64,000 bases of DNA from Strongylocentrotus droebachiensis (GCA_035222895.1 JAVYIG010000401.1:186001-250000); one strand, 5' to 3'. Positions 10,640 through 23,626 are shown, counted from the first letter of the stretch. The notes: generated from the sequence alone by a model not told the origin. Program-made: numbers and translations.

Positions 10640-11310
10640 AACAAACAATGACAGAAATAAACAAAGATTCAGAAATAGACATGAAGATAATGCAAAAATA
10701 AAGACAACATCACAATTTAAGCCTCACTACAAAAATAAAACAACTATCGAAACAACTGATATAACTCAGTAATAAAGACAACCACAGAATTAATATGAAT
10801 GCGGAAATAAAGACTAACCACAGAAATAAAGACAACCACATAAATAAATATAACTCAGGAATAAAGACAACCACAGAATTAAAGATAAATGCAGAAATAA
10901 AGACAAAACCACAGAATTAAAGATGAATGCGGAAATAAAGACTAACCACAGAAATAAAGACAACCACAGAAATAAAGACAACCACATAAATAAATATAAC
11001 TCAGGAATAAAGACAACCACAGAATTAAAGATAAATGCAGAAATAAAGACAAAACCACAGAAATAAAGACAAAACCACAGAAATAAAGACAACCACAGAA
11101 ATAAAGACAACCACAGAAATAAAGACAACCACAGAAATAAAGACAACCACAGAAATAAAGACAACCACAGAAATAAAGACAACCACAAAAATAAAGACAA
11201 CCACAGAATCTAAGATATCTGCAGAAATAAAGATAACCACAGAATAAAGACAACTGCAGAAATAAGGACGACCACGGAATTGAAGAAAGCTTGGGAGACA
11301 AAGACAACCA
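10640..11310. repeat. 18-bp minisatellite (AATAAAGACAACCACAGA)
   Basis: About thirty tandem units, perfect in the middle (11080-11200) and degenerate at the flanks where AGATAAATGCAG variants occur. Frames of 98-128 codons on the minus strand simply read the repeat as LFLWLS/CGCLYF peptides and are not genes. Confidence 0.9.
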
Positions 11311-11526
11311 CAGAACGGAAGTTTAGAAAGGTAGGCCTATATATATAACGACTGAAATTAAGTCTACTATAAAAACGATATGCCCGCTCCGAAAATTAAA
11401 CTATCAAGTAGAAATATACGATCAAAAACGCAAACAAACTGACAATAAAAGGACAAGAGAGGGTGTCCTAACGCAAAAATTAACGAAGCGCGCGCACATG
11501 CACACGGCTAGCTAGCTGTTCGATTC

Positions 11527-11550
11527 CACTGACCTCTATAGAGGTCAGTG
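11527..11550. repeat. Perfect 24-bp palindrome
   Basis: Two exact 12-bp halves (CACTGACCTCTA and its complement) meet with no spacer. It is present only in the left arm of the foldback, so it is a later insertion or a small footprint. Confidence 0.8.
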
Positions 11551-12099
11551 TTCGATTCACGTTTAGCTCGCATGTACACAGACTATGCCTGTAATCTATC
11601 CATGTACAGCGCTGTGAAGTTCGGATATTCATATTCACATTCAACTTGCGAAGTTGGTTGGATATTCGACATGCATATTCGAGAAATTCGATATTAAATA
11701 GTCTGATGGCTTTAGCGGGGCAGGCAGCTATTCCAAAGGTCTAACACGGTCAGGGCAACCCAAACTACTTCGCTGCCCTGGCCCATGGGGTTTAAGGGTG
11801 TGCAATTCAATACTATTCACGGGCAAGGAGCGGGGCAGGCAGCTAACCAAAAGAGTCGAGGCTCCCGATCCCCGTCGTTCCGCAGGACCTGACATGTAGG
11901 CATCTCAAGAAGCATTTTCTGCCTGGCTGTAAATTTAGGAATTTGTCATTTTACAACAAACGCATTAAAAAGTATAATTTACTAAAAATCTCGAAAAATT
12001 ATGTCATTTCAACATTATGTGTAAACCACCGTTATGGAATTAGAAATAAACCACGTTTGAGTTTTATTTCCCCCGAGCCCCCTCCCTGATCAGTACGCC

Positions 12100-12780
12100 A
12101 GTGCCCCCCTGTCCGATCTACACTTTGTGGCAACTGATCTCCCCTACCTTTCTTCTTTCTTTTTTTTTCCTTTCCCTTTCTCCCCTCTTTCCCTTTCCCC
12201 TCCCTTCCTTCTCCCTCTTTCAGGTTCGCTTGGGGGGGGGGGGGAGGCAAGGTCCTTTCGGCCCCTACCCTTCTCCACACGTTGCTGGCGGGATTAATCG
12301 CAACTGATCTATCTCCCCTTCTTTTCACCCTTTTTTTTCTTCTTCCTCTTTTTTGGTCCTTTTTAGCTCTCCTTTTCCTCCCTTCTCTCTCTTTTTTTTA
12401 ACGGGGGCGGGGGAGGCAAGGGCCTTTTGCACCCCCCCCCCCATCTCGATCAGCAACTTGTTGGCGGGAAAATTGCAACTGATATCCCCCTTCTTTTCTT
12501 ACGCTTCCTCAATTTTATCTCCTCTTTTCCCTTTTCTTTCCATTTCCTTCCTTCTCTCTTATTTTTTTTTATTAGAGGGAGGCAAAGCCCTTTCGCCCCC
12601 CCATCTCCTTCTTCCCCCTTTTCTTTTCTTCTTCCTCTTCTTTCTTTCCCTCTCTCTCCTCTTTCCCTTTCCCTTCTTTTCCTTCTCTCTCTCTCTCTCT
12701 CTCTCCCTCACCCTCTCTATCCTTTTTTTGCGGAGGGGGGGGGGGGGGGCGGGCATTCCGGGCAAGGCCCGCTCGCGCCT
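12100..12780. repeat. Polypyrimidine repeat with GGCGGGAAAATTGCAACTGAT boundaries
   Basis: Three loosely repeated units, each a C/T-rich run followed by a G-run, GGCAAGG(T/G)CCTTT and GCAACTGAT(C/A)TC. Frames of 140-149 codons are low-complexity Pro/Phe/Ser translations and are rejected as genes. Confidence 0.7.
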
Positions 12781-13159
12781 GCATCTACCTATTATATACT
12801 AACGTTAGTCCTTAATAATGGATCTAGAAGATTGCTTGACCTGGTTTGAGTGACTGGTAAACATGTTTTTCTCAATTAATTGGTCTAACCGTGAAAACCG
12901 TCTAATTTTACTTTCGATTTTCAAACAGTAACAGTTACGACCTAAAATAGGCCTAAGGCCAAGGGCTGTACTCTACATTTCAAAAACAAAAATTAACGTT
13001 GACATTAGACTTATCTTAAAATGTTGTTTATCTGTTATAGAAGTGGGAAAGAAAAACCTTTTTTCTCAAAAAACAGGGGTGGCGGGCCCCCCAGCCACCC
13101 CCCCCCCCCCCCCCCACCCCCTGTATCCGCCATTTCTCTATACTCGTGGAGTATAATTC
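12781..13159. other. Non-coding spacer in the foldback loop
   Basis: Contains a C-homopolymer near 13100-13120 and no plausible exon. Confidence 0.45.
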
Positions 13160-13792
13160 ATGTTTTGGGGAATTCCTTGCCCGTGAATAGTATTGAATTG
13201 CACACCCTTAATCCCCATGGGCCAGGGCAAGCGAAGTATTTTGGGTTGCAGGCTGACCGTACGAGACATGTGGGGCTAGCATATGAATGTCGAATATCCA
13301 TCCGACTTCATAGCGCTGTACATGGATAGATTAGAGGCATAGTCTGCGCAGGGACTTGTTAGTAAGTCCATGGTCTGCGTACAGCTAGCTAGTCGTGTGC
13401 ATGTGCGCGCGCTCCGTTAATTTTTGCGTTAGGACACCCTCTCTTGTCCTCTTATTGTCAGTTTGTTTGCGTTTTTGATCGTATATTTCTACTTGATAGT
13501 TTAATTTTCGGAGCGGGCAGCGCATATTTTTTTTACACAACTGTTTAGCCACTTCAGTCAAATATACTGTGCAAACGACTAGAGACAGAGTCTAGCATTA
13601 CCCTTAGCAGTTTTGTTGGATTACTGGAGCTGTACATGACTGTGTACATAACCGTTATTTGTTTCGGGTTAAATCTATCCTCTCTTCTCTTTCATTATGT
13701 ATTTCTGTGTTCTCCTTCAATCTATCTTCCTCTCTTTTGTCATGTATTTCTTTTTTTCCTCTTCAATCTATCCCTTTTCTCCTTCGTTATAT

Positions 13793-13823
13793 CAGGGATA
13801 TGAGAGTAACTCTCATATCCCTG
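13793..13823. mobile_element. 31-bp palindrome with 7-bp flanking duplication
   Basis: CAGGGATATGAGAG, a TAA spacer, then the exact complement. GTTATAT occurs directly on both sides (13786-13792 and 13824-13830), whereas neighbouring minisatellite units lack the insert. CAGGG...CCCTG ends with a 7-8 bp duplication resemble a hAT element reduced to its two tips. Confidence 0.6.
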
Positions 13824-13974
13824 GTTATATATTTCTTCTTTTTCCTTCAATCTATCCCCAGGTCTCCTTCGTTATGTATTTCTTTTGTTCTCCTTTATTC
13901 TAACCTCTTCTCTTTTGTTTTATGTATTTCTTTGTTTCTCCTTCAATTTATCCTTTTCTCCTTCGTCATCTATT

Positions 13975-15347
13975 TGGGTCATTCCATCGGGTTGGGTCAT
14001 AAATTGTGACATGAAGGTTCAAAATTCAGAGTTGGTGAATAATTTGTTTATTGTTATATCCTGTTTCTAACACCAATCCTACAATAGATTCCATTGGAAT
14101 TGTGTGTATTCCTTTGCACACTTACATTTAAAATGAAAAAACAGACACAACAAAATACCAACGTTACAAGGACATCTTTTTTTACTTGCTCATTTATTTT
14201 CTGACCTGAAACTTTGTTACAGTCTGTACTCCACTTTTTTTTGGTGTGGAAAACATTAAGATGATGGGAGCAATAGTTTAGAATACTCAAAACTTGAACA
14301 CAGCAACATTATATCAACTTATAAACATGAAACAAATGAGGAACTAGCAATTTTCAGATCATGTTTTTCTTCTAAAGGGTTATCTTTTCTCTTGCATAGA
14401 AAATCTTGGCTGCATTCTAAGAAATGTGCCAATTAATTGATGCATGAAACATATTAAATGAGATGATGACACAAATGAAAGGAAAGCTGCAAGATTTATG
14501 GTCTATATTCACCTCAACACCTCGAAATACCAATGTTACATGGACATCATGTCCGAGTAACATCCGTATGATATTAGAGTTACTGACCTCTTATACTCAT
14601 TTAAACATGACAGACTATATCAAATGTCATCTGAAATATCTTTCATCCATTGACCAGTAAATAAAAAAACAAAATATTCATACAATAGGTGTATTGGTTG
14701 ATATTAATGATTAACTTTATACTTCTTCAAAATAGTGATTAGATTGGAAAGATCTTCGTTTCCAGGAATATTTCGATGACTTGTCATTTTGCCTGCTCTC
14801 TTGATCGATCTCTCTGCCGGAGCTGAATCCTCAGGCAGCAATCTAATAAATATGCATGAAAAGAAATAAATAAAAACAAATGAGTAAACAATATTAAATG
14901 AGATAAAAATAAAACAAAACTGTAAATTGCTTTTGTGACTTTTCATTTCAAAATGTGTGTTCTGGTTGATAATTATGAGTACTTGTACATTGTAACATTG
15001 TAAGAATTAAGGATGGAACAACTACACAGAGGATTGCAAGATGGATAGGGAGGCATCATCCTCACGTTTGGCTAGTTTTGCATGCCCAAATAGAAGTAGG
15101 TATTTGGTTTCATTTATTATTATTTATTATTCTTTTAAGTTCAATATTTGTGTTAAATTATTAATTTCTTAATTTTTTTTGTTTGTTGTTATTTATCATT
15201 ATTGTTTTATATCTTATTTTTTGGAGGGGAGGGTAGGTGGTGAAAACCCTTTAACCTCCCTTTAACCTTTGTAGGAGGGGGGAGTGGGAGCCACATGGCA
15301 AACATCAATAATGATTTTATTTTTTAAAAAAATATTTAAAAAAAATT

Positions 15348-15382
<35 letters not shown>

Positions 15383-16764
15383 TAGATCTATGTATCCAAT
15401 TCTAATTGAATCGGGGGAGGGGTCGCATGCCCTCTCCCCTTTAGCTCTCTCCATTTTTCTCTATCTCAACTCCAACCCCCTTTTTTGCCCAAAAGTTGGA
15501 TATGTCGGGCCTTAGATTGAACTTCCTAACAATTTTAAATAACTTGTGTTTTTCCTTAGGCTTAGCCATCATTTTTCAATGACAATTAATGGCATCATAT
15601 AATTAATATTAATTAATTTAACAGTTGTGAGAAAAATTCTGAGGTATAGGAACATCAGTTATATCTTTATTTACGGGATTCTTATAACAATATTCAATTT
15701 CTGTCTAAGAAATTAGCTTTTTAAGGGGAAAAGTTCGGCAACGATTTTGCATGTTTCGTTATAACACATATATCAGTATGTGGGACAACAGTAAAATATT
15801 CACTCACACGTGATGGTTTTGAAACCGTTTTAAGCTATAAATAACACAATTTAAAACGGAATTACATTTAAACAAAATGGAATTTCATTGTCTATGATAA
15901 TAATTCGGGCTATAAAAATAACTTAAAATACATATTACGTACCAATTTGGGCGCTGACGGGCGAAAATGGCTGCCCGACGTTATATGGACATTGTCACGT
16001 TTGTGGTTGCAGCTCAGGGGTAGGTCGTCGCACACCATCAAAAAACATGTGTGCGCGTTCGTGAATAACTAGCAGGTCATTTTAACACCAAAAACTGAAG
16101 CTAGCGGGCTGGTTTGATCTCAAACACCGTAATTTCACACCGACGTTACCAAATTATGAAGGACATCGCGGGGGATTGTTGTGGTAAATTAATTATTTTC
16201 TTGTATTTACCGACCGATTTAATCGTCATTCTTTTAACATATGTTCATCAGGGGTTGTACCTTCCTAATAAGATGAAAGTTTCTGAGAAAATATCCTGCT
16301 AAATTTGTGTAAAATGTTAGATTACCGCCGTTACGAAAAAAGTGCTTAGGACATTGTTGGTAACGTCGGTATTGTGTTTTTTCAATATGGGATAACTTGC
16401 CGATTTTTTGCACATTTCGCCTGAGCTTCTTAGACATAGTAGGGGTATTAAAGGTGACATGTTTTAAGTAGGAAACATTGCATTATGATGAATTTTTTTC
16501 CAGAAATGAGTTCATGAAAATGACTTGTTTTCATGTCACAACTTTCACCCTTAAAATCGCTGAGACATCGGTAGTTAAACTCTCACCACAAAAAAAATAT
16601 GATGAACAAGTTTCTGTTTTCATGTTTATTTATTCTGTCATACATTACTCTTAAATAAAATATACTTTTAATTTTCTAAAAATACATTTAAATTTGAGAA
16701 AATAGCTTCTAAACATTCAAACACATGAAAATGCTGAAAAGACCCAACCCGATGGAATGACCCA
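13975..16764. mobile_element. 2.8-kb element with perfect 24-bp terminal inverted repeats
   Basis: Positions 13975-13998 (TGGGTCATTCCATCGGG...) are exactly inverted at 16741-16764. Flanking DNA on both sides belongs to the same minisatellite. Inside are at least five copies of a CC(A/G)A(C/T)GTTA...GGACAT motif. Two minus-strand segments look coding-like: 16437 downward (MSKKLRRNVQKIG...) and 14842-14704 (acceptor-like TTATTAG, then LLPEDSAPAERSI to a stop). They may be first and last exons of an accessory gene, but no transposase is recognisable and the superfamily is unknown. Confidence 0.7.
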
Positions 16765-17096
16765 TTTCTTTGTTTTAATCTGATAGATTCTCTTACTATT
16801 TCCCTGTTTTTCCTTAGTTTATAGATCTATGATCCTCTTAGCTCTTCAATTATGTATTTCTATGTTTTTTCTTTGACTTATCCTCTTTTCTTTCCTTACG
16901 TATTTCCTTGTTCCTTGTTTATCCTCTCCACTATCCTTGTTTTCCCCTTTCTATCATCTTCCCTTCCCTGGGTGTACGTGCTAGCGCTTGCACATAGCGC
17001 CGACGACTTAGACTCTTTCACCAGAGCACTTCTTGGAATTTTTTTGCGAAAATGGCTAAACAGTTGTGTAAAAAAAATATGCGCTAGCCGCCCATA

Positions 17097-17735
17097 CGCT
17101 AGGCCCCTCCCACAAACATGACAAACTTGCCACGGCCGTATTGTTATGCCCCCAAAATCCCCCAAAATGTCATTTTACCTCGTCCATATCCAATTTTAAA
17201 TTAGGCCTAGGCTATAATACATCGGTTCCACTTACTAACTTGATTGAAATAATCCGTTTAATGGTCCCTTTTAAGGAAATTATGGGTCAAAATCGACATC
17301 CATCTTGAAAATCTTGCAAGCCGTGTTAAACTCTCGCTGCCGTCAATCTCATCCCTTCTAGTCTACGCCGAAGGCAAAATGATTATGAAGGAAAAACTGT
17401 GATAACGCCATTACGAACGTGTAGATGGCGCACAGTTTTTCCTTCATAATCATTTTGCCTTCGGCGTAGACTAGAAGGGATAAGATTGACGGCAGTGAGA
17501 GTTTAACAGATTTTCAACATGGATGTCGATTTTGACCCATAATTTCCTTAAAAGGGACCATTAAACGGATTATTTCAATCAAGTTAGTAAGTGGAACCGA
17601 TGTATTATAGCCTAGGCCTAATTTAAAATTGGATATGGACGAGGTAAAATGACATTTCGGGGGATTTTTGGGGGCATAACAATACGGCCGTGGCAAGTTT
17701 GTCCTGTTTGTGGGAGGGGCCTAGCGGCTAAAATC
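17097..17735. repeat. Large palindrome with ~300-bp arms
   Basis: The left arm 17097-17401 and right arm 17431-17735 are near-perfect reverse complements around a 29-bp centre (shared blocks include TCATAATCATTTTGCCTTCG and its inverse). A diverged, shorter relative lies at 46085-46330 in UBA5 intron 1, so the unit is a dispersed foldback element. Frames of 60-89 codons here are palindrome shadows. Confidence 0.85.
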
Positions 17736-17829
17736 TAGCCGTGATATCTTCAACATAGGCTGGCATAGGCGATCGTTCAGTCTCTATAACCGGAGGTCTA
17801 GTGGAGCCAGACGTAGTAGAGAGACTGAA

Positions 17830-17935
17830 GCTTTCGGTCTACGCGTCTACATGCTTGCTTCTCCACGTACAGTACAGGTAGCTGGTGCGGCAGAGAACTC
17901 AAACAGGACTGGAACTGCCCGTGGATCAACTTAGA
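17830..17935 (+). promoter_or_regulatory. Putative 5' UTR/promoter-proximal region of the TIR-Death gene
   Basis: Sequence just upstream of the inferred start codon. Its distal part (17818-17850, AGAGACTGAAGCTTTCGGTC) has an inverted copy at 9553-9596, and TTCGGTCTAC also recurs at 46440. The leader therefore derives at least partly from a dispersed repeat. A TAG in frame (about 17879) precedes the ATG. No TATA box is evident and the transcription start cannot be placed. Confidence 0.35.
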
Positions 17936-20900
17936 ATGGAAACTGTTATACCAACAACAGTTACAGGTAAGGATTTTGTAAAAGATACATAATGATGTAG
18001 ACCTAGATCTGGATATAAAATTAAGGCCATGTAAGCCCTAATAAGCCTGAGTTTATTGGACACCCTGCAACTATCAACTCTGGTCAAGAGATGGGCGCGA
18101 GCGCGAGCGTTAGCGTTAGCGACGCCCGTAATCGCTGGGGGAATTCATGCAGCAACAACCCATGGATCTCGGCTGCTCTGAGCTGACCTACTTATATATA
18201 GACTAGTCTTCATAGACTTAAAGATAAATCATTATGTTTCAATTGTTTATGTAAGTTCCTATTTTCTAAATTGTCTGCTTTGCTTCAACAAACCGATTTA
18301 AGTTTGAAGTTGAATTTCCAAATCATGATGAATGATCAGTCGGGCCAAAGAGTAAAGGGATGATTCTGGTTCTGGATTTTACCCCGACAAAGCGGGATCC
18401 CGCATCGCGTCAGAGGGCTGACCTGGGGGTTGACCTGGTGGAATTATTTCCGATTGGTGTTTGTGAAAAAATTCGCAGAGCCTTTTCTTAAAAATATCTA
18501 TGTTTGGGGCGTCTAGGATGTAATGAGGCAGGTCGTTCCAATATTTAACAGTCCATGGGAAGAAGCTATTTGAGTAAATTGTTGTCTAAATGTTGAGTTG
18601 GTTCTAGGTAAGGAGAGATACAAAAACAAAGATGAAAAAAGACATGTACAGTGATTCCAGAGGCAGAGGACATGTCTCAGAGGATTTTTTTTCTGGGGAT
18701 TCATCTTCCAAAACTTTGAACACTTTTCTTTAAAGCCCCTCTGCACTAGTTTGGCCAGGAGGGATTAGCGTGGTCACTGACGGGTGGTTATCAATATCTC
18801 ATCAACTCAGCTCTCAATAAACATAAGAAACAAATGGGGGACCAACAGGCACCACTTAGGCATTTTTTTCTATATAGAGGGAGCAAGTACGTAGCTACAA
18901 GTAGTACAGTGTGGCTTTAAAACAAAAATAACAAAGAATGAGTGAGGGCCACAACATACTATATATTATATATTAAGTGATCTAACGTTAGATTTCCCGG
19001 CCACAGAGGTTTAGGGCCTTTATTCATTTTGCTTGGTTGCTTCTATTTCTCGCAAAGTGTATCATTTGTAGTAGATCTAAACAGAAGGTATAGGTCGAAG
19101 TTACCTTGTGTGTTAAGTACTAAACAATGCAGCAAATTCCCTGATAAGATGTATAGTGGTTGATGTGGGAAGGGGGTAGGGTGAGACACCTCATCCTGGA
19201 AGGGGAAATGTTAGAGGAATTGCCCCCTACATTAAAAGAAGTTAACATCTTTGTCTTAATGGTGATTAAAATTTGCCTTTTCCCATTAAAAGAGAGGAAA
19301 CAAGGATGTGTATAAATCTCTGTAGTAAGATCAGACTTTGTTTTTATCCTTCTATCATTTTCTCTTTATCTTTTTTCTCTTATAATTCTTCTGCCATGTA
19401 CTAGTCACTCTTTCATTGTGTTACACATCTTATTAATTTCTAGTGCTGTAACATCACGGATATCTCCAATTCCGTTTAACCGCCAGTCAAAACCGGACGG
19501 TTTTCGGTTAAACGATTTAAAAAAAAAAAATTAATAAAAAAAAAAAAAAAAAAAATCATTTTTTTTTTTTTTTTTTTTTGCGGGAAGGACTTTCAATTAA
19601 CTGCGAGGTGCATTTGAAGGCGCCGATTTGTGCTTGTGAAATTGTCACAAATAGTAAAAATGTCGTTTTTAGAAGAATTTGTAAGATCATTAATCTACAT
19701 TAAAAACAGTCAAGAACTTGGGATAGAACCTTGTGGTGTGTAAAAGTTGGATGAATTATTATTATAAAATACATATTGAGATATATTACAAAGATTACTT
19801 TCAAACCAAGATGACAGACAAATTGAAGTGTTGTTCTAGTTTCAGAGTGGTGAGTCAACACACAGATAACTGAGATGGGAGACATTGCCAGACATAGTGC
19901 CAGGTGGAGGGGCATAAATCGAAACTCGAAAAAAAATCGAAAAAAAAATCGCAAAAAAAAATTATTAAAAAAAAAAAAAAAACGGGAAAACGAAACCGTC
20001 CAATTGAAAACGGAATCCGCCATGGGCGGTCGGATACCGGACGGTTAAACGTTTGACTACAGCACTATTAATTTCATCATCTCTCATTATGTTTTTTCTT
20101 TGTAATTATGTTTTATAGTTTTCTCTTTTTGTCTTTTGTGTAATTTAAAGGTTTTATGTTTTGTGTTTTTCTTCTTCCATTTTCAGATTCAGATGCATTG
20201 AGATTAATTTTTCTCTCTTTTTCATTATGTTATTCTAATCTTTATCATTATATCATTTTTTTTCTTCTATATTTCCTTAAGTTGTCCTCTGTTTCCTCTT
20301 CTCATCTCCTATTTACTCATGTTTTTACTTCATGTATTTCTTTTTTCTCTGTCATCTTCCATTTCTACCTCTTCCCATATTTGTTTGTTCTACTTCCAAA
20401 ACTCATTACTGGTACTCTCCTGCAAACACACACTCACTTCCAGTTAAATTACGCTTTCTGGCAAGATTTATCGTCACTCTGCACTTTACAGCTGTCAAAG
20501 GGGGTGTTTAAGCACTCTTTAAGCATACCGTACCCAAACTGTACCACACCAGAGGAGCGCTTAAACGCTCCTTAAGCGAACCGTACCATACCATACCGCT
20601 CAAGAATTATGCCACGGAGGACCACCTCCTGAGGTGCTCCAAGGTGCACCAGTCTGTATCGTACCTCCATGACTGCCTAAAGACAAGCCGGTCTACAGCG
20701 TACAGGAAGTGATCGAGCGTACCAAATTGCAAAAGTTGTTGTTGTACACATATTCCAAAATCGGTACAGAGATACGATGAGATCTGCCTAATCGCTATCC
20801 AACAGCTAGCAATAGTGATCGGGGGCAGGCCAGGTGGCTGGATATTTGTTAGAAATGGGCCGCCAAATAATCCACCTTTGACACACGTGTCATCTCCCCG

Positions 20901-23594
20901 GATTTGAGTGCGAAGCAAACCCCATTGGTACCGCGGATGTACGCTCCTCACATGAGCGCCTGAACGCTGGCAAAATGAACCACTTGGTAGGGGCCGCAGG
21001 GCGTTAAGGCTCGCTTCCAAAAGCGCTTAAACTTACCCTGGGAAGCGAATCGGTGCAGAGGTACGCTTCCTAAAACAGTTACATGTATGTCTTTACACTT
21101 CAATACGTTAGATTGCTCTTATAAAGAAAATGCTCCAGCTAAGACCAGTCTAATATAGTGAGTGTGAATGGGGTCTAAGAGCATTTATGATAGAAAGAAA
21201 ATAAGTTTTACCTTATTCCTATTCTGACATAATAATGTTCAGCAAGTTGATGACCGAAAGGTCAGGGCCGCTTTCATATTAAATGGAAAAAGAAACACAT
21301 GCACGGTTGAATATAGAAATTCAAGTTTCTCTTTTTTGGCAAGAATTCCTGTTAAACCATTTTTCATATCAAAATCTTTATTTCGCGAGATTTGTTTGTA
21401 TCTGTTTGAACATGAATTTCTGTTCCGTACACTATTTTTGTCTCGCCTGCGTAGCAAAAAGTGAGACATAGGCGCCGCTTTTCCGGTGACGGTGGCGGCG
21501 ACAGCGGCGGCGACAGCGTCAACATCAAAAACTTAACCTAAGGTTAAGTTTTTGAATTTTTGATATAATTTTGAAAGTATAAGTTCTTAGTCAATGAAAC
21601 TTGGACTATAGGGTTATCAAGTATCCTCAATCATGTAAGTAGAATTTAAGGTCACAAGGTCAAAGTCAAAGGTCATTTCAGGTCAACAGACTTGGACTAT
21701 GTTGTGGCATCATCATCAAAAACTTAACCTAAGGTTAAGTTTTTGAGTTTTTGATATAATTTTGAAAGTATAAGTTCTTAGTCAATGAAACTTGGACTAT
21801 AGGGTTATCAAGTATCCCCAATCATGTGAGTAGTATTTCAGGTCACTAAGTTAAGGTCAAAGGTCATTTTAGGTCAACAAACTTAGACTTTGTTGTGGCA
21901 TCAACATCAAGATTTTGAATTGTTAGCATATTTTCAAAATTGATTGTTCAAATTCCATGAAACTTGTTCCCAAGGGTTATCAAGTATCACAAATCATATG
22001 ACACGAATTCCAGGTCACAAGGTCAAAGTTCAGTAGACTTGGATTATGTTTTCACAACTTAATATCAGAATTAATTTTTTTAAAAATTAATTTGTTCATA
22101 TTTCATTCAAGTAATCGATCGTGGTACATTTGATAGTAAATAATTCTTCTGATGTTTCTTAGTCAATATTCACTTCAAATTTAAAAATGTGATTATATTT
22201 AGAGGATTTCATTTTTTTGGGGCCTGCTCATGAGCCACCCTGCCTATAAATAATGTCCCAACCTCAATTTTTCATCATATCGAATTGCGTAATGCAGGCG
22301 AGACCGCCGAGAGCGTTTCCCTTGTTTGAAATAGGAAGCATATTCTGTATAAAGCCTCGGTCACAAATGCCATTACGAATTGCTACGAACGCCGTACGAA
22401 TGATTTTCAGACAATGGAAATTCGGGAAGACAATGGAAAAAAAGGAAGATTCGTACAAAATTATCATTCTTACGAACCTTTGTGACCGTAGCCTTAGCTA
22501 TACTCAGGCATGTAGCCAGAGTTTGATGTTTGGGGGGGGGGGCATACATGAGTGTGAATGGGTGTGAGTAGTCTAGGCCACAGATGTCAGATGTGTACAT
22601 CTAATGGGTACCACCATGTCTTTGGTACTTGTAGTACACACATGATATTTATCATGAGTCACCGAACAGAGATCCTGTCATGAGTTAGAATACCTGTCAT
22701 GGCCCCTGCATGCACTGACAGGAATTCTTTTAGGAATAGCAATAAAATGGTCTATTTTGTGTTCATTTAAATTTGTTATTGATTCAAGCTTTTTCACTCC
22801 TCAGATCTTCAAACCTAATAATTACATTTATTCTGCTTTTTACAGGTGGGAATACAGGAGGACTGAGTTTCGAACAAAAAGCAATCGTGGTTGGCTTAGT
22901 GCCTCCATTCATTCTTGTAGTGCTTGGAATCCTTACTTTCCTTTGTGAGTATCCTATACAAGATGTAAACAAAAATGTATTGAGATTTTGATTGTCATAT
23001 CTCCTTATATTAAAGGAAAATCCAAGGAATGAAAGAAATTGGACAGAAAATAAGGAATTTATATGAATTCTTGAAAGTTGTAATTACTAATATGGGAACT
23101 TCCTATTGGCTGAATAGGTAATGTCACTGTGATGTAGTGGTGGACAACTTTCCATTTTCCCCACCACACAAAATGGTGTCAATTTTTCAGAATATATGAA
23201 TCGGAAGAGTGTTTTTTTCTTCAGAGGATAATGCTACCCATGATATATTTTTGAATAGTGCTCCAAGGGAGAAGACGGGTATTAGGAGATAAACAGAAGT
23301 AATTATATTTTTTGTAAAATAATAAGAACGATACTCAGTTTTTATATAGGTAGCGCTTATTAGAATCACTAAGCGCTTCAAAATTTGGAGAATATTACCC
23401 CGTCGCAGTCCACTGACCAAATTGCCAATTTAGTTAATAGCTTCTTTTCTTGTACTTTCTTGTACTTTCTTGTATTCCATCTTATTATTATATTTCCATG
23501 TGCTCCTGAAGGTTATATGAAAATGGAAATTAAGTAAAAAATGACTACCTAGATAGATGAATATTTGATTCATAATCAGATCAAATCGAGATCT

Positions 23595-23626
<32 letters not shown>

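Larger units (their letters stand above)
11375..13530. repeat. Foldback structure with ~400-bp arms
   Basis: Positions 11375-11835 and 13160-13530 are reverse complements. Shared blocks in order include CCGCTCCGAAAATTAAACTA, GTGTCCTAACGCAAAAATTA, the GCGCGCGCACATGCACAC region and GCCCTGGCCCATGGGG. The arms enclose about 1.3 kb of polypyrimidine repeat. The right arm lacks some left-arm segments, so the copies have diverged. Confidence 0.8.
13680..16960. repeat. Pyrimidine-rich minisatellite split by a 2.8-kb element
   Basis: Units of about 40 bp with TTATGTATTTCTTTGTT and CTTCAATCTATCC occupy 13680-13974 and resume at 16765-16960. The intervening sequence has perfect terminal inverted repeats, so it is an insertion in the array. 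Confidence 0.7.

Noticed and set aside
10814..11307. Minus-strand frames of 71-128 codons
   Set aside because: Translations of an 18-bp tandem repeat; the unit length is divisible by three, so any frame without a stop in one unit stays open.
10640..11310. Regularly spaced repeats considered as a CRISPR array
   Set aside because: Units are contiguous with no unique spacers, and the genome is that of an animal.
12353..12849. Pro/Phe/Ser frames of 140-149 codons
   Set aside because: Low-complexity polypyrimidine repeat with homopolymers.
20607..21020. 137-codon minus-strand frame as a real gene
   Set aside because: No recognisable domain, flanked by inverted motifs, inside intron 1 of another gene, and another frame of the same strand is similarly protein-like.
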